A DNA stretch of 64,000 nucleotides from Bordetella genomosp. 7 (GCF_002261265.1 NZ_NEVK01000003.1:124001-188000); one strand, 5' to 3'. Shown: positions 35,125 to 44,553, counted from the stretch's first letter. Notes: generated from the letters alone by a model not told the origin. A program made the numbers and translations.

Positions 35125-36174
35125 ATGACTAATCAACCTTCCGCCCCCTTGACGTACCGCGACGCCGGCGTCGATATCGATGCCGGCGACGCCCTGGTCG
35201 ACCGCATCAAGCCCCTGGCTGCGCGCACCATGCGTCCCGGCGTGCTGGCCGGCATAGGCGGATTCGGCGCCTTGTTCCAGGTGCCCGGGAAGTACCGCGA
35301 GCCGGTGCTGGTGTCGGGCACCGACGGAGTCGGCACCAAGCTGCGGCTGGCCTTTGAATGGAACCGCCACGACACCGTGGGCATCGACCTGGTCGCCATG
35401 AGCGTCAACGATATCCTGGTGCAGGGTGCCGAGCCGCTGTTCTTCCTGGACTACTTCGCCTGCGGAAAGCTGGCGGTGGACACCGCGGCTGCCGTGGTCG
35501 GCGGTATCGCGCGGGGCTGCGAACTCGCCGGTTGCGCCCTGATCGGCGGCGAAACCGCCGAAATGCCGGGCATGTATCCCGATGGCGAATACGACCTGGC
35601 CGGCTTTGCAGTAGGGGCGGTGGAAAAGTCCGAAATTCTCGACGGCAAGTCGATTCAGCCGGGCGATGTGGTGCTGGGCCTGGCGTCCAGCGGCGCGCAT
35701 TCGAACGGCTATTCGCTGGTGCGCAAGATCATCGAGCGGGCCGGCGCACGTGCCGACCAGGATTTCCACGGCCAGCCGCTGGCCGACGTGGTCATGGCGC
35801 CCACGCGCATCTACGTCAAGCAGGTGTTGGCGGCCATGGCGGCGCATCGCGGCGGCATCAAGGGGCTGGCGCACATCACCGGCGGCGGCCTGCTCGAGAA
35901 CGTGCCGCGCATTCTGCGCGCCGGCCTCTCGGCCCGGCTGCATCGCGATGCGTGGCAAATGCCGCAGCTGTTCCAGTGGCTGCAGCAGCAGGGCAACGTG
36001 GCCGATACCGAAATGCACCGCGTCTTCAACTGCGGCATCGGCATGGTGATCGTGGTCGCCGCCGACCAGGCCGACGCAATTGCCGCCACCTTGACGGCGC
36101 AAGGCGAAACAGTCAGCCGCCTTGGCGAGATCGTCGACCAGCAGCCCGGCATGGCCCCGACCGTGGTGGTCTGA
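35125..36174 (+). CDS. purM: Phosphoribosylformylglycinamidine cyclo-ligase
   Basis: AIR synthetase, 349 residues, closes the imidazole ring in purine synthesis with ATP. Seen: [59 protein letters not shown], the [11 protein letters not shown] motif and the [19 protein letters not shown] motif. The ATG at 35125 matches the conserved N terminus, though no clear Shine-Dalgarno is seen. It is divergent from hda across 137 bp, and convergent with miaA. Confidence 0.96.
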   Translation: MTNQPSAPLTYRDAGVDIDAGDALVDRIKPLAARTMRPGVLAGIGGFGALFQVPGKYREPVLVSGTDGVGTKLRLAFEWNRHDTVGIDLVAMSVNDILVQGAEPLFFLDYFACGKLAVDTAAAVVGGIARGCELAGCALIGGETAEMPGMYPDGEYDLAGFAVGAVEKSEILDGKSIQPGDVVLGLASSGAHSNGYSLVRKIIERAGARADQDFHGQPLADVVMAPTRIYVKQVLAAMAAHRGGIKGLAHITGGGLLENVPRILRAGLSARLHRDAWQMPQLFQWLQQQGNVADTEMHRVFNCGIGMVIVVAADQADAIAATLTAQGETVSRLGEIVDQQPGMAPTVVV

Positions 36175-36236
36175 CGGGCATAAATGGCGTGCGCGGTGCC
36201 CGCAGGCGCTTGGGCCGCGCCGTGCACACAGCAGGC

Positions 36237-36370
36237 GGTGTCTGACACCTTCGGAGTCAGACACCTGGTTGAGAAGCTGACGTTGATGACGGTACCCTGT
36301 TCGGTGTCTGACTCCGAAGTGCACTGACCTCACAAAGTTTCGGTGTCTGACTCCGAAGGTGTCAGACACC
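36237..36370. repeat. Two 29-nt REP-like hairpins between purM and miaA
   Basis: Hairpin one is at 36237-36265: GGTGTCTGACACC, TTC loop, GGAGTCAGACACC. Hairpin two is at 36342-36370: GGTGTCTGACTCC, GAA loop, GGTGTCAGACACC. A third left arm, GGTGTCTGACTCC, lies at 36303-36315 followed by GAA and an insertion-sequence end remnant. The 13+3+13 layout equals the reconstructed empty site of the insertion sequence at 18751. Confidence 0.88.
36319..36339. mobile_element. 21-nt remnant of the IS3-type element's left end
   Basis: GTGCACTGACC then TCACAAAGTT matches the left end of the element at 18751 in 19 of 21 positions. It follows a repeat arm plus GAA (36303-36318), the same position relative to the hairpin as in the complete copy (arm plus TTT). 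It appears to be what is left after insertion in a hairpin loop and later deletion. Confidence 0.75.
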
Positions 36371-36408
36371 CTCCGGCAAGCATCAGGCGCCGAAGCGCGC
36401 CACGCGGT

Positions 36409-37377
36409 TCAGGCGCGGTCGGGCTCCGCGCCGATGTTCAGGGCTGCTGCCACGGCATCGACTGCGCGGGCCGCCGCGTCGGCCGCCAGGCAATCCACGA
36501 TGGTTCGTTGGGGCTGGGCGCGCAGCCAGGTCAGCTGGCGTTTGGCCAGTTGCCTTGTGGCGGCGATGGCCTGCTCTCGGGCCGCGGCCAGATCTGTCGC
36601 GCCGTCCAGATGCTCCCACATTTGCCGGTAGCCCACGCAGCGTATCGATGGCAGCCCGGGATGCAGGTCGCCCCGCGCATGCAGGGTGCGCACCTCGTCC
36701 AGCAGGCCGCGCGCCAGCATGGCGTCGAACCGTTGCGCAATGCGCGCATGCAGCGCGGCTCGGTCAGACGGCTCCATGCTGACGGTGACGTACCGGTACT
36801 CTGACGAAGGGTCCGTCCGGCCTGGCCGGCCGGTCAACAGCGCCGACATGGGTTGGCCGCTCAGTATGCAGATTTCCAGTGCGCGCTGGATGCGTTGGCT
36901 GTCGTTGGGCGCCAGGCGCGCCGCCGTCGGCGGATCGAGCGCGGCGAGCTCGGCATGCAGCGCCGGCCACCCCAGCCGACCCGCCCTGTCTTCGAGTTCG
37001 GCGCGCAGCGTCGGGTCCGCCTGCGGCAGGTCGTCCAGGCCGTCGCGCAACGCCTTGTAGTAGAGCATGGTGCCGCCGGCCAGCAGCGGCATGCGGCCGC
37101 GCGCGCGGATATCGGCGATCAGTCGCAGCGCATCGGCGCGGAACTCCGCCGCCGAATACGATTGCGCGGGGTCGCGGATGTCGAGCAAATGTTGCGGCAC
37201 CCGGGACTGTTCGGCGGGCGTAGGCTTGGCCGTGCCGATATCCATGCCGCGGTAGATGGTGGCCGAATCGACGTTGATGATTTCTATCGGCCAGCGTTGC
37301 GCAAGCGCCAGTGTCGCCGCGCTCTTGCCGGCCGCGGTGGGTCCGGCCAGGCAGATGATGGGCGCGCCGGCGTTCAT
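36409..37377 (-). CDS. miaA: tRNA dimethylallyltransferase
   Basis: 322 residues; transfers dimethylallyl to A37 of tRNAs that read UNN codons. The P-loop is [17 protein letters not shown], followed by [19 protein letters not shown] and [29 protein letters not shown] and [15 protein letters not shown] are also family motifs. The start at 37377 ([15 protein letters not shown]) is the conserved one; nine codons more are open upstream. It lies downstream of mutL on the same strand, an arrangement seen in many proteobacteria. Confidence 0.95.
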   Translation of the reverse strand: MNAGAPIICLAGPTAAGKSAATLALAQRWPIEIINVDSATIYRGMDIGTAKPTPAEQSRVPQHLLDIRDPAQSYSAAEFRADALRLIADIRARGRMPLLAGGTMLYYKALRDGLDDLPQADPTLRAELEDRAGRLGWPALHAELAALDPPTAARLAPNDSQRIQRALEICILSGQPMSALLTGRPGRTDPSSEYRYVTVSMEPSDRAALHARIAQRFDAMLARGLLDEVRTLHARGDLHPGLPSIRCVGYRQMWEHLDGATDLAAAREQAIAATRQLAKRQLTWLRAQPQRTIVDCLAADAAARAVDAVAAALNIGAEPDRA

Positions 37378-37423
37378 GAGGGCATGGCCGCTGCGAGCGG
37401 GCAAGTCAGATGATCGGGCATGG

Positions 37424-39313
37424 CTATTGCCCGCGCAGGAACAGTTTGTCGAGGTCGGATAATGACCACTGCACCCATGTAGGGCGTCCGTGATTGCACT
37501 GATCGGCGCGCTCCGTCGTTTCCATCTGGCGCAACAGCGCGTTCATTTCTTCGATGGTAAGGCGGCGGTTGGCGCGCACCGAACCATGGCAGGCCATGGT
37601 GGCCAGGAGTTCGTTGCGCTGCTCGGTCATCAGGCGCGATACGCCCACGGTGGCCAGGTCGCGCAATACGGCGCGCGCCAGCGTTTCGATGTCGCCGCGC
37701 GCGAGCAGGGCGGGTACGGAGCGCACCGCGATCGACGCGGGCCCCGACGGCCGCATGTCGAACCCCAGGCCGGCGAGCTGTTCCTGGTTTTCTTCGACCA
37801 GCGCCACGTCCTTTTCGTGCGCGTGGAATACCACGGGCACGAGCAAGTCCTGGCGGGGCAGTTCCCGGGCATCCAGTGCATTCTTGAGCTGTTCGTACAC
37901 CACCCGTTCGTGCGCTGCATGCATGTCCACCAGCACCAGGCCCCGGCGGTTCTGCGCCAGAATGTATATGCCATGCAGCTGCGCCAGCGCCATGCCCAGC
38001 GGATGTTCCTCGTCCATCGGCAGCGAGGCCGGCGCCGGCTGCGGTTCGCGCGTGGTGGCGGCTTGCGGGGGCGGCGCCGCATCGAGTGGCCGGTACAGCG
38101 AGCGCCAGTCGGCGGCGGGCACGCCGGCGGGTTCGGCATGCAGGCGGAATGGCACCTGGGTGTGCGGGCGTGCGGCGCGCCCATCCGTCGACGTCTGCGC
38201 ATGGGGGCGATCATGCGTCGGGGCAAGGGGTTGTTCGCCCGGCACGAGACGCCGCGCGTCAGCCGCGGTTTCCGCGGCCGGCTGCGCTGGCAGCGCGGTT
38301 GCCGGGGCCGCGACGGCCGAGGCGCCGCCAGTCTGCGCCAGCGCCTGCGCCACCACCTGGCCCACGAACCGATGCACCGCCCCGCTGTCGCGGAAGCGCA
38401 CTTCGTGCTTGGCCGGATGCACGTTGACATCCACGGCGCCGGGGTCGATATCCAGGTACAGCACATAGGCCGGCTGCCGGTCGCCATGAAGCACATCGGC
38501 ATAGGCGGCGCGCAATGCGTGGCTGACCGTGCGGTCGCGCACAAAACGCCCGTTGACGTACAGGTACTGGCGGTCGGCCCGCGCACGGGCCGCGGTGGGG
38601 CGGGTGATCATGCCGGCCAGGCTGATGGCGCCGGCCGCGGCGCTGAGCGGCAGGCCATGCTCGACGAATTCGGCGCCCAGCACGTCGCGGATACGCTGCC
38701 CCGCGTCGGCGGGCAGCCACTGGCGTTGCGCGCGGTCGTGGTGAAACAGCCGGAACGCAATGCCGGGATGGGCAAGCGCGATACGTTCCAGCGCGTCGAC
38801 ACAGTGGCCGAACTCGGTGGCTTCGGCGCGCAGGAACTTGCGTCGCGCCGGCACGGAATCAAACAGTTGGCGCACGTCCACGGTGGTGCCCGGCGGGCCG
38901 GATGCGGGGGTCACCTGAAGGCTGTGGCCGTCGATCTGCCAGGCGTGCTGCGCCTGGCGCGTGCGCGAAATCAGCGTAAGCTGCGCCACCGAGGCAATCG
39001 AGGCCAGCGCCTCGCCGCGAAACCCCATAGAACCGACGGATTCCAGTTCGTCCAGCGAGCGAATCTTGCTGGTGGCATGGCGGGTCAGCGCCAGCGGCAG
39101 TTCTTCGGGCGGGATGCCTGCGCCGTCGTCAGTGACGGCAATGCGCCGGATACCGCCGCCTTCCAGCCGCACCTCGATGGCACGGGCGCCGGCATCAATA
39201 GCGTTTTCGAGTACTTCTTTCAGCACCGACGAAGGCCGTTCGATGACTTCGCCTGCGGCGATCTGGCTGATCAGCAGGTCGGGCAGGGCGGCGATCGCGC
39301 GGCGTTCTGACAT
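37424..39313 (-). CDS. mutL: DNA mismatch repair protein MutL
   Basis: 629 residues from the ATG at 39313 ([20 protein letters not shown]); nine further codons are open upstream. GHKL ATPase motifs: [35 protein letters not shown] and [17 protein letters not shown] long Pro/Ala linker (about residues 330-430) joins the C-terminal dimerisation domain. That domain has [12 protein letters not shown], which fits the DxHA(x)2E(x)4E endonuclease motif found in MutL of bacteria without MutH, unlike E. coli. It probably shares a transcript with miaA. Confidence 0.96.
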   Translation of the reverse strand: MSERRAIAALPDLLISQIAAGEVIERPSSVLKEVLENAIDAGARAIEVRLEGGGIRRIAVTDDGAGIPPEELPLALTRHATSKIRSLDELESVGSMGFRGEALASIASVAQLTLISRTRQAQHAWQIDGHSLQVTPASGPPGTTVDVRQLFDSVPARRKFLRAEATEFGHCVDALERIALAHPGIAFRLFHHDRAQRQWLPADAGQRIRDVLGAEFVEHGLPLSAAAGAISLAGMITRPTAARARADRQYLYVNGRFVRDRTVSHALRAAYADVLHGDRQPAYVLYLDIDPGAVDVNVHPAKHEVRFRDSGAVHRFVGQVVAQALAQTGGASAVAAPATALPAQPAAETAADARRLVPGEQPLAPTHDRPHAQTSTDGRAARPHTQVPFRLHAEPAGVPAADWRSLYRPLDAAPPPQAATTREPQPAPASLPMDEEHPLGMALAQLHGIYILAQNRRGLVLVDMHAAHERVVYEQLKNALDARELPRQDLLVPVVFHAHEKDVALVEENQEQLAGLGFDMRPSGPASIAVRSVPALLARGDIETLARAVLRDLATVGVSRLMTEQRNELLATMACHGSVRANRRLTIEEMNALLRQMETTERADQCNHGRPTWVQWSLSDLDKLFLRGQ

Positions 39314-39433
39314 GGAATGCGGCTGGGTGGAATCGGGCATGTGGTGATTTTAGCCGCCCGCCGGCGCGGGCCCGCCACGAGGCGCCGACGGACCGCCCGC
39401 GGGCCTTGCGCTATAGTCTGCACGCCCGGTGTC

Positions 39434-40093
39434 ATGATCTACGGTAACGGCATGCTCGACTTTCTTCAGATGGTGCTGCACATCGACCAGGCGCTGGGCG
39501 TCTGGGTGCAGCAGTATGGCGCGGGTGTTTACCTGGCGCTGTTCGTGATTGTTTTCGCCGAGACCGGGCTGGTCATCGCGCCATTCTTGCCGGGGGATTC
39601 GCTGCTGTTCGTCGGTGGCGCGTTCGGGGCCACAGGCGCGCTCGACCCCTTGTGGCTGGGCGGGTTGCTCATGATGGCGGCAGCCGCGGGCAATACGGTG
39701 AACTACTTCATCGGACGCGCCATCGGGCCGCGCGTGTTCAGTCAGAACGCGCGCCTTCTGGACCGCGCCGCGCTGCTGCGTGCGCGCCTGTTCTGCAGAA
39801 GGCACGGCGGCAAGGCCATCGTGATGTCACGCTTCGTGCCCGTGGTACGCACGTTCGCGCCGTTCGTGGCGGGCGTGGGCCGCATGAACCTGCTGCGCTT
39901 CCAGTTGTTCAATGCAGGGGGCGCGGCGCTGTGGGTGGGCGGGCTGGTTGCGGCAGGGTATTTTTTCGGCAATATCCCGCTGGTCAGAGATCACTTGAAC
40001 ACGATCGTGCTGGCGGGGCTGGCGGCGGCCATGGCGCCGGTGACGGGCGCGGCATTGTTCAGGCTGGCGCGAGCCCGCCGCTTGCGAGACTGA
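39434..40093 (+). CDS. DedA-family (SNARE-associated/VTT domain) membrane protein
   Basis: 219 residues, a DedA membrane protein with about five hydrophobic segments. FAETGLVIAPFLPGDSLLFV and FCRRHGGKAIVMSRFVPVVR followed by TFAPFVAGVGRM are the signature regions, including the conserved Glu and Arg residues. DedA proteins act in membrane homeostasis and lipid (undecaprenyl phosphate or phospholipid) flipping. A second ATG 18 nt downstream is a possible start. It is convergent with the VOC gene 19 bp away. Confidence 0.9.
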   Translation: MIYGNGMLDFLQMVLHIDQALGVWVQQYGAGVYLALFVIVFAETGLVIAPFLPGDSLLFVGGAFGATGALDPLWLGGLLMMAAAAGNTVNYFIGRAIGPRVFSQNARLLDRAALLRARLFCRRHGGKAIVMSRFVPVVRTFAPFVAGVGRMNLLRFQLFNAGGAALWVGGLVAAGYFFGNIPLVRDHLNTIVLAGLAAAMAPVTGAALFRLARARRLRD

Positions 40094-40112
40094 CCGGGCG
40101 CGACAAGCGCGC

Positions 40113-40544
40113 TTATTGCTGTGCCGGCGGGTTGCCGGTCTTGGGCCAGTAAGTGCCGAACGTCCACAGGTTGAGTTCCGGGTCGCGGCACGAAAATTCG
40201 CGGCTGCCGAAATCGGTGTCGGCGATTGCCCTTTCGATGTGCGCGCCCGCACCCCGCAGGGTTTCGTATAGGGCGTCGGCGTCGTCCACCGCCAGGTACA
40301 GCGAATCGGTGCGGCGTCCTTCCAGGCTGCCGACCAGTTGGCTGTACGCATGATCGCGATGCTGGCCCAGCATCAATATCGACGATCCGAAGGCCAGTTC
40401 GGCGTGCACGACCACGCCGCCATGCCGGTACACCACATGTTCCGTGAAACCCACTGTGTCGACCAGCCACTGGATCATCCGTTCGGCGTCATTGCATAGC
40501 AGGGTGGGAAAAAGACGCGGCGGCTCGCTGGCAGGCGATGTCAT
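40113..40544 (-). CDS. VOC-superfamily (glyoxalase/PhnB-like) protein
   Basis: 143 residues with the vicinal-oxygen-chelate beta-alpha-beta-beta-beta repeats: LFPTLLCNDAERMIQWLVDT in the first module and SLYLAVDDADALYETLRGAG with FSCRDPELNLWTFGTYWP in the second. It resembles PhnB/glyoxalase-like proteins that may be metal-dependent isomerases or resistance proteins. The function is unknown and no partner gene is evident. Confidence 0.85.
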   Translation of the reverse strand: MTSPASEPPRLFPTLLCNDAERMIQWLVDTVGFTEHVVYRHGGVVVHAELAFGSSILMLGQHRDHAYSQLVGSLEGRRTDSLYLAVDDADALYETLRGAGAHIERAIADTDFGSREFSCRDPELNLWTFGTYWPKTGNPPAQQ

Positions 40545-40630
40545 GATCAGTCTCCGGCTGGGGAAATGATGTCAGTCGTCGGCTCTGCGTCCGCGCGCGT
40601 CTTGCGTCTTGGACGATTATTTTGCGGGCG

Positions 40631-42007
40631 CTAGCTGGCGTCGGCAATATGCGCGATGGGAGGATTGGCAACGAAGTATTGCTGGATGCCCGTCATCATC
40701 GCCTCGGCCAGTTTCTGCTGGTGGCTGGAAGAGCGCAACAGCGCTTCTTCGCGCGGATTGCTGATGAACGCTGTTTCAACCAGGATAGAAGGGATGTCGG
40801 GAGCCTTGAGCACCGCGAAACCCGCTTGCTCGACCTGGCGCTTGTGCAGCCGGTTGATTTTCTTGATTTCGTCCAGGAAAGCCGCGCCCAGCCGTAGCGA
40901 ATCGTTGATCTGCGCCGTGGTGGACAGATCAAGCAGCACCTTGGCGACGTTTTTGTCGTGGCTGCCCAGATTGACGCCGCCTATCAGGTCGGCGGCGTTT
41001 TCTTTGTTGGCCAGCCAACGTGCCTGCGTGCTCGAGGCGCCCCGCTGTGACAGCGCAAATACCGACGAGCCGCTGGCGGTGGGCTTGATCCACGCATCGG
41101 CATGGATGGAAATGAACAGGTCGGCGCGCACGCGGCGCGCCTTCTGGACGCGCACATGCAGCGGCACGAAATAGTCGTCGTCGCGCGTCAGGTAGGCCCG
41201 CATATTGGGCTGTGCGTCGATCAGCGTTTTCAGGCGCCGGGCAATGCGCAGCACCACGTCTTTTTCGCGCAGGCCGCTCTTGCCGATGGCGCCCGGATCT
41301 TCGCCGCCATGGCCGGGGTCCAGCGCGATGGTGAGCATGCGCTTGCGGCGCGCCGGACGGGCGGGCTCGGGCGCCGGCTTGGGCATGGCGATGGCCGGCG
41401 GCGGTTCCTGCCCCTGCGCCTGCGGGGCGGGAGCGGGGGGCGCGCCGGGATTGCGTGCGATGTCTTCGAGAATGCGCGCCAGCGGATCGTCGACGTCGGG
41501 GCCGGCCTGCTTTTTCAGCATCGCCATCAGGGGGTCTTGCGCCACCTTGGGATACAGGTCGAGCACCAGGCGGTATTGATAGTCGCCCACCGGCTTGAGC
41601 GTGAATACCTGGGGCGCCACGCCCTGTTTCAGGTCGAAGACCAGGCGCACGACATTGGGGCGGTTCTGCGCCACCCTGAGCGCCTGGATGTACGGGTCGT
41701 CGGGGCGCACCTTGGAGATCAGCTGGTTCAGCGCGCTGCTGACTTGCAGGCCTTCCAGGTCGACCACCAGCCGGTGCGGATTTTCCAGCGTGAAATGTTC
41801 TGCCTTGAGTTCGCTGTCGAGTTCAAGGGTGACGCGGGTGTATTCCTCGGCCGGCCAGGTGCGCACGGCCAGGATGGTGGCGGCGCTGGCCAGCCGCGGC
41901 AGTACGGGAAGGACGAGCAGCGTGGTGGCGACGCTGATCAGGCGTCGGCGCTGGGCGCCGCGGGAGGAGAGGGCGCCTGGGGCGTTGGGACAATCGCGTT
42001 CAACCAT
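40631..42007 (-). CDS. amiC: N-acetylmuramoyl-L-alanine amidase AmiC (AMIN + Amidase_3)
   Basis: 458 residues; a periplasmic Zn amidase that splits septal peptidoglycan in cell separation. The N terminus has a Tat-like signal (QRRRLISVATTLLVLPVLPR), then an AMIN domain (about 45-150) for septal targeting and a Pro/Ala linker. The Amidase_3 domain shows LDPGHGGEDPGAIG, REKDVVLRIARRLK, ISIHADAWI and VETAFISNPREE, covering the His, Glu, His, Glu positions. The start at 42007 lies 70 nt inside tsaE. An internal promoter in tsaE may drive it. Confidence 0.93.
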   Translation of the reverse strand: MVERDCPNAPGALSSRGAQRRRLISVATTLLVLPVLPRLASAATILAVRTWPAEEYTRVTLELDSELKAEHFTLENPHRLVVDLEGLQVSSALNQLISKVRPDDPYIQALRVAQNRPNVVRLVFDLKQGVAPQVFTLKPVGDYQYRLVLDLYPKVAQDPLMAMLKKQAGPDVDDPLARILEDIARNPGAPPAPAPQAQGQEPPPAIAMPKPAPEPARPARRKRMLTIALDPGHGGEDPGAIGKSGLREKDVVLRIARRLKTLIDAQPNMRAYLTRDDDYFVPLHVRVQKARRVRADLFISIHADAWIKPTASGSSVFALSQRGASSTQARWLANKENAADLIGGVNLGSHDKNVAKVLLDLSTTAQINDSLRLGAAFLDEIKKINRLHKRQVEQAGFAVLKAPDIPSILVETAFISNPREEALLRSSSHQQKLAEAMMTGIQQYFVANPPIAHIADAS

Positions 42008-42474
42008 GTTTGTCCTCGGGCGGTATGGGCGGTGAGGGTGGCATCGCGGCCCGGGCCGGCATAGGCCAGGGAAATCTGCATGTCCGGAGGGGGTAATAAG
42101 CCTTCGGCACGCTCGGGCCATTCGATCAGGACAACCGCGTCATCGCGCAGCAAATCGCGAAAACCTGCGTCCAACCATTCGCGCGGATCGCTAAATCTAT
42201 AAAAATCAAAGTGATAGAAGTATAAGTTAGAAACTTTATAAGATTCAAGCAGGGCATAGCTTGGGCTCTTGATGCGGCCCTGGATGCCGCATGCACGCAA
42301 CAGTGCCCGGGTGAACGCGGTTTTGCCTGCGCCCAGGTCGCCCTGCAGATGAATGCGCCCGCCTGCCGGCAGGCCGCCCGCGCCACCCACCAGCGGCGCA
42401 AACTGGCGCGCCAGCGCCTCGGTGGCGGCCTCATCGGGCAAATGCAGGGTCAGGTTGCGCGGCGGAACGGACAT
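41938..42474 (-). CDS. tsaE: tRNA threonylcarbamoyladenosine biosynthesis ATPase TsaE
   Basis: 178 residues; ATPase of the t6A synthesis complex with TsaB/TsaD. Walker A is LQGDLGAGKTAFTRALLRA, switch-like PSYALLESY follows, and the conserved YHFDFYRFSDPREWLDAGF and VVLIEWPERAEGLLP are present. Codons around 42187-42248 are strikingly AT-rich (TTA, AGA, AAA, TAT), unlike the rest of the gene. The C-terminal 23 codons overlap amiC in another frame. It is divergent from fumC. Confidence 0.95.
   Translation of the reverse strand: MSVPPRNLTLHLPDEAATEALARQFAPLVGGAGGLPAGGRIHLQGDLGAGKTAFTRALLRACGIQGRIKSPSYALLESYKVSNLYFYHFDFYRFSDPREWLDAGFRDLLRDDAVVLIEWPERAEGLLPPPDMQISLAYAGPGRDATLTAHTARGQTWLNAIVPTPQAPSPPAAPSADA
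42219..42248 (-). promoter_or_regulatory. Candidate sigma70 promoter inside tsaE, upstream of amiC
   Basis: On the reverse strand TTGAAT (42248-42243) and TATACT (42224-42219) are separated by 18 bp, in the only strongly AT-rich patch of this high-GC block. It would start transcription about 200 nt before the amiC ATG. This is a sequence-based guess. Confidence 0.4.
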
Positions 42475-42616
42475 GGCGTGGGCGGAGTGGTAAAACGGAT
42501 GGACGTGCCCGGATTATAGGTAGCCAGGCGGTCTGCTATCATCGTATTGATTTTTATTCTCGTTTGAGCTCGGCTCGCGGCGTTCGTTCCGTGGGCGATC
42601 CCAGGAAGCCTCCGAC

Positions 42617-44008
42617 ATGAAAACCCGTATCGAGAAAGACACCTTTGGTCCCATTGACGTTCCCGCCGACCATCTGTGGGGCGCCCAGACGCAACGCTCT
42701 TTGCAGTTCTTCGCCATTTCAACCGAGCGCATGCCGGCGCCGCTGGTACACGCCATGGCCAGCCTGAAGCGGGCAGCCGCCAAAGTCAACGCCGATCTGG
42801 GCGAGCTCGACCGCCAAATTGCCGACGCGATCGTCAAGGCGGCCGATGAAGTCGTCGCCGGCAAGTGGCCCGACGAGTTTCCGTTGTCGGTCTGGCAGAC
42901 AGGCTCGGGCACGCAGAGCAACATGAACATGAACGAGGTGCTGGCCAACCGCGCGTCCGAGTTGCTGGGCGGCGAGCGAGGCGAAGCGCGCAAGGTGCAT
43001 CCCAATGACCACGTCAACCGCGGGCAATCGTCCAACGACACCTTCCCCACGGCCATGCATGTGGCCGCGGCGCTGCAGATCGAACATCACCTGTTGCCGG
43101 CGCTGAAGGCGCTGCGCGGCACGCTGGCCGCCAAGAGCGCGGCGTTCTACGACATCGTGAAAATCGGCCGCACGCACCTGCAGGACGCAACGCCCCTGAC
43201 GCTGGGGCAGGAATTGTCCGGGCACGTCGCGCAGCTTGACCTGGCCGAACAGCAATTGCGCGCAACGCTGCCCGGACTGCACCAGCTGGCCATCGGCGGC
43301 ACGGCGGTCGGCACGGGGCTGAACGCGCATCCCGAATTCAGCGCGCGCGTGTGCGCCGAACTGGCGCACGACACCGGATCGGCCTTCGTATCGGCGCCCA
43401 ACAAGTTCCAGGCGCTTGCGTCCCACGAGGCCTTGCTGTTCGCCCACGGCGCGCTCAAGGCGCTGGCGGCCGCGCTGATGAAAATCGCCAACGATGTGCG
43501 CTGGCTGGCCAGCGGACCGCGGTCGGGCCTGGGTGAAATCAGCATTCCCGAGAACGAGCCGGGCAGCTCGATCATGCCGGGCAAGGTCAACCCCACCCAG
43601 TGCGAAGCCATCACCATGCTGGCCGCGCAAGTCATGGGCAACGATGTCGCCATTAACATAGGCGGAGCCAGCGGCAATTTCGAGCTCAACGTATTCAAGC
43701 CGCTGGTGATCCACAACTTCCTGCAATCCGTGCGCCTGCTCGCCGACGGCATGGCAAGTTTCGACCAGCACTGCGCCGCCGGCATCGAACCCAACCGCGA
43801 ACGCATCGCCGAACTCGTCGAACGCTCGCTGATGCTGGTGACCGCCCTGAACCCCCACATCGGCTACGACAAGGCCGCCCAGATCGCCAAAAAAGCGCAC
43901 AAAGAAAACCTATCCCTCAAAGACGCCGCACTGGCCCTGGGCTACGTCACAGAAGAACAATTCGCGCAATGGGTCGTACCGTCCGCAATGACAAACGCCG
44001 GCAGGTAG
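42617..44008 (+). CDS. fumC: Fumarate hydratase class II
   Basis: 463 residues, iron-independent homotetrameric fumarase. [20 protein letters not shown] starts it; [36 protein letters not shown], the [20 protein letters not shown] motif and the signature [16 protein letters not shown] are all present. It backs up the Fe-S class I fumarase encoded at 4178. The last 11 codons are the beginning of a 135-bp tandem duplication running into the repeat-rich gap downstream. Confidence 0.97.
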   Translation: MKTRIEKDTFGPIDVPADHLWGAQTQRSLQFFAISTERMPAPLVHAMASLKRAAAKVNADLGELDRQIADAIVKAADEVVAGKWPDEFPLSVWQTGSGTQSNMNMNEVLANRASELLGGERGEARKVHPNDHVNRGQSSNDTFPTAMHVAAALQIEHHLLPALKALRGTLAAKSAAFYDIVKIGRTHLQDATPLTLGQELSGHVAQLDLAEQQLRATLPGLHQLAIGGTAVGTGLNAHPEFSARVCAELAHDTGSAFVSAPNKFQALASHEALLFAHGALKALAAALMKIANDVRWLASGPRSGLGEISIPENEPGSSIMPGKVNPTQCEAITMLAAQVMGNDVAINIGGASGNFELNVFKPLVIHNFLQSVRLLADGMASFDQHCAAGIEPNRERIAELVERSLMLVTALNPHIGYDKAAQIAKKAHKENLSLKDAALALGYVTEEQFAQWVVPSAMTNAGR

Positions 44009-44243
44009 GGGCGGCGCACGTTGTCGGTTGGGAACAGCGCGGAGAGGCGGAAGGTGTCTGACACCCCTGTCGGGGAGTCAGACACCGGCCCGGCCCCGGC
44101 TCCGGCCCCCGTACCGTCGGCAATGACAGACGCCGGCAGGTGGGGGTGAGGTACGTCGTCGGTTGGGAGCAGCGCGGAGATGCGGAAGGTGTCTGACACC
44201 CCTGTCGGGGAGTCAGACACCGATCTCGCCGGCTCCGGCACCG
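43976..44243. repeat. 135-bp tandem duplication of fumC 3' end plus REP-like hairpin
   Basis: The block from 43976 (GTACCGTC in the last fumC codons) through the stop and a hairpin at 44053-44086 is repeated from 44111, with the second hairpin at 44188-44221. Each hairpin has GGTGTCTGACACC and GGAGTCAGACACC arms with an 8-nt loop. The second copy carries an altered, untranslated version of the fumC tail (11 codons). Both copies end in CCGGCTCCGGC-like sequence. Confidence 0.88.
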
Positions 44244-44444
44244 GCCCAGGCACCGACCGCAGCGCCAGCCCCAGCACCCGCCACCCCTTCATACTCCCGC
44301 CATCCCGCTTCATTTATGCCTGCGCGGGCCGCGGGGGGCGGCGCGCGCGGGCGGCCCTGTACTGTCTTTCCTTGCACCCTGCTGGAGCCTAATGGGGCAA
44401 GAACTCCACTCTACCCGGCGTTGTGGGTCATTGAGATTCTGCGA

Positions 44445-44553
44445 GTCTGGGTGGGGGCGGGGGCGGGCGGAGGCGCCTCGGGGCCGGGCCCGGGCGCGCG
44501 GGGCGCCCGGACGGCACCGTGAAGCCGATGCCCGCCCCCGCCCCCACCCAGAC
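44445..44553. repeat. 24-bp perfect inverted repeat, G-quadruplex-prone
   Basis: Arms at 44445-44468 and 44530-44553 are perfect inverted copies, separated by 61 nt that hold a further CCGGGCGC / GCGCCCGG stem. The left arm contains GGGTGGGGGCGGGGGCGGG, four G-runs with single-base gaps, so a G-quadruplex can form on the forward strand from the left arm and on the reverse strand from the right arm. It lies in the gene-free stretch 44009-44642. No coding sequence is credible there; bases 44244-44444 show nothing recognisable. Confidence 0.75.

Noticed and set aside
41938-42007. Frameshift or misannotation at the tsaE-amiC overlap
   Set aside because: Both proteins keep sensible ends: TsaE has a low-complexity tail and AmiC begins with a Tat-like signal, so a 70-nt overlap is plausible.
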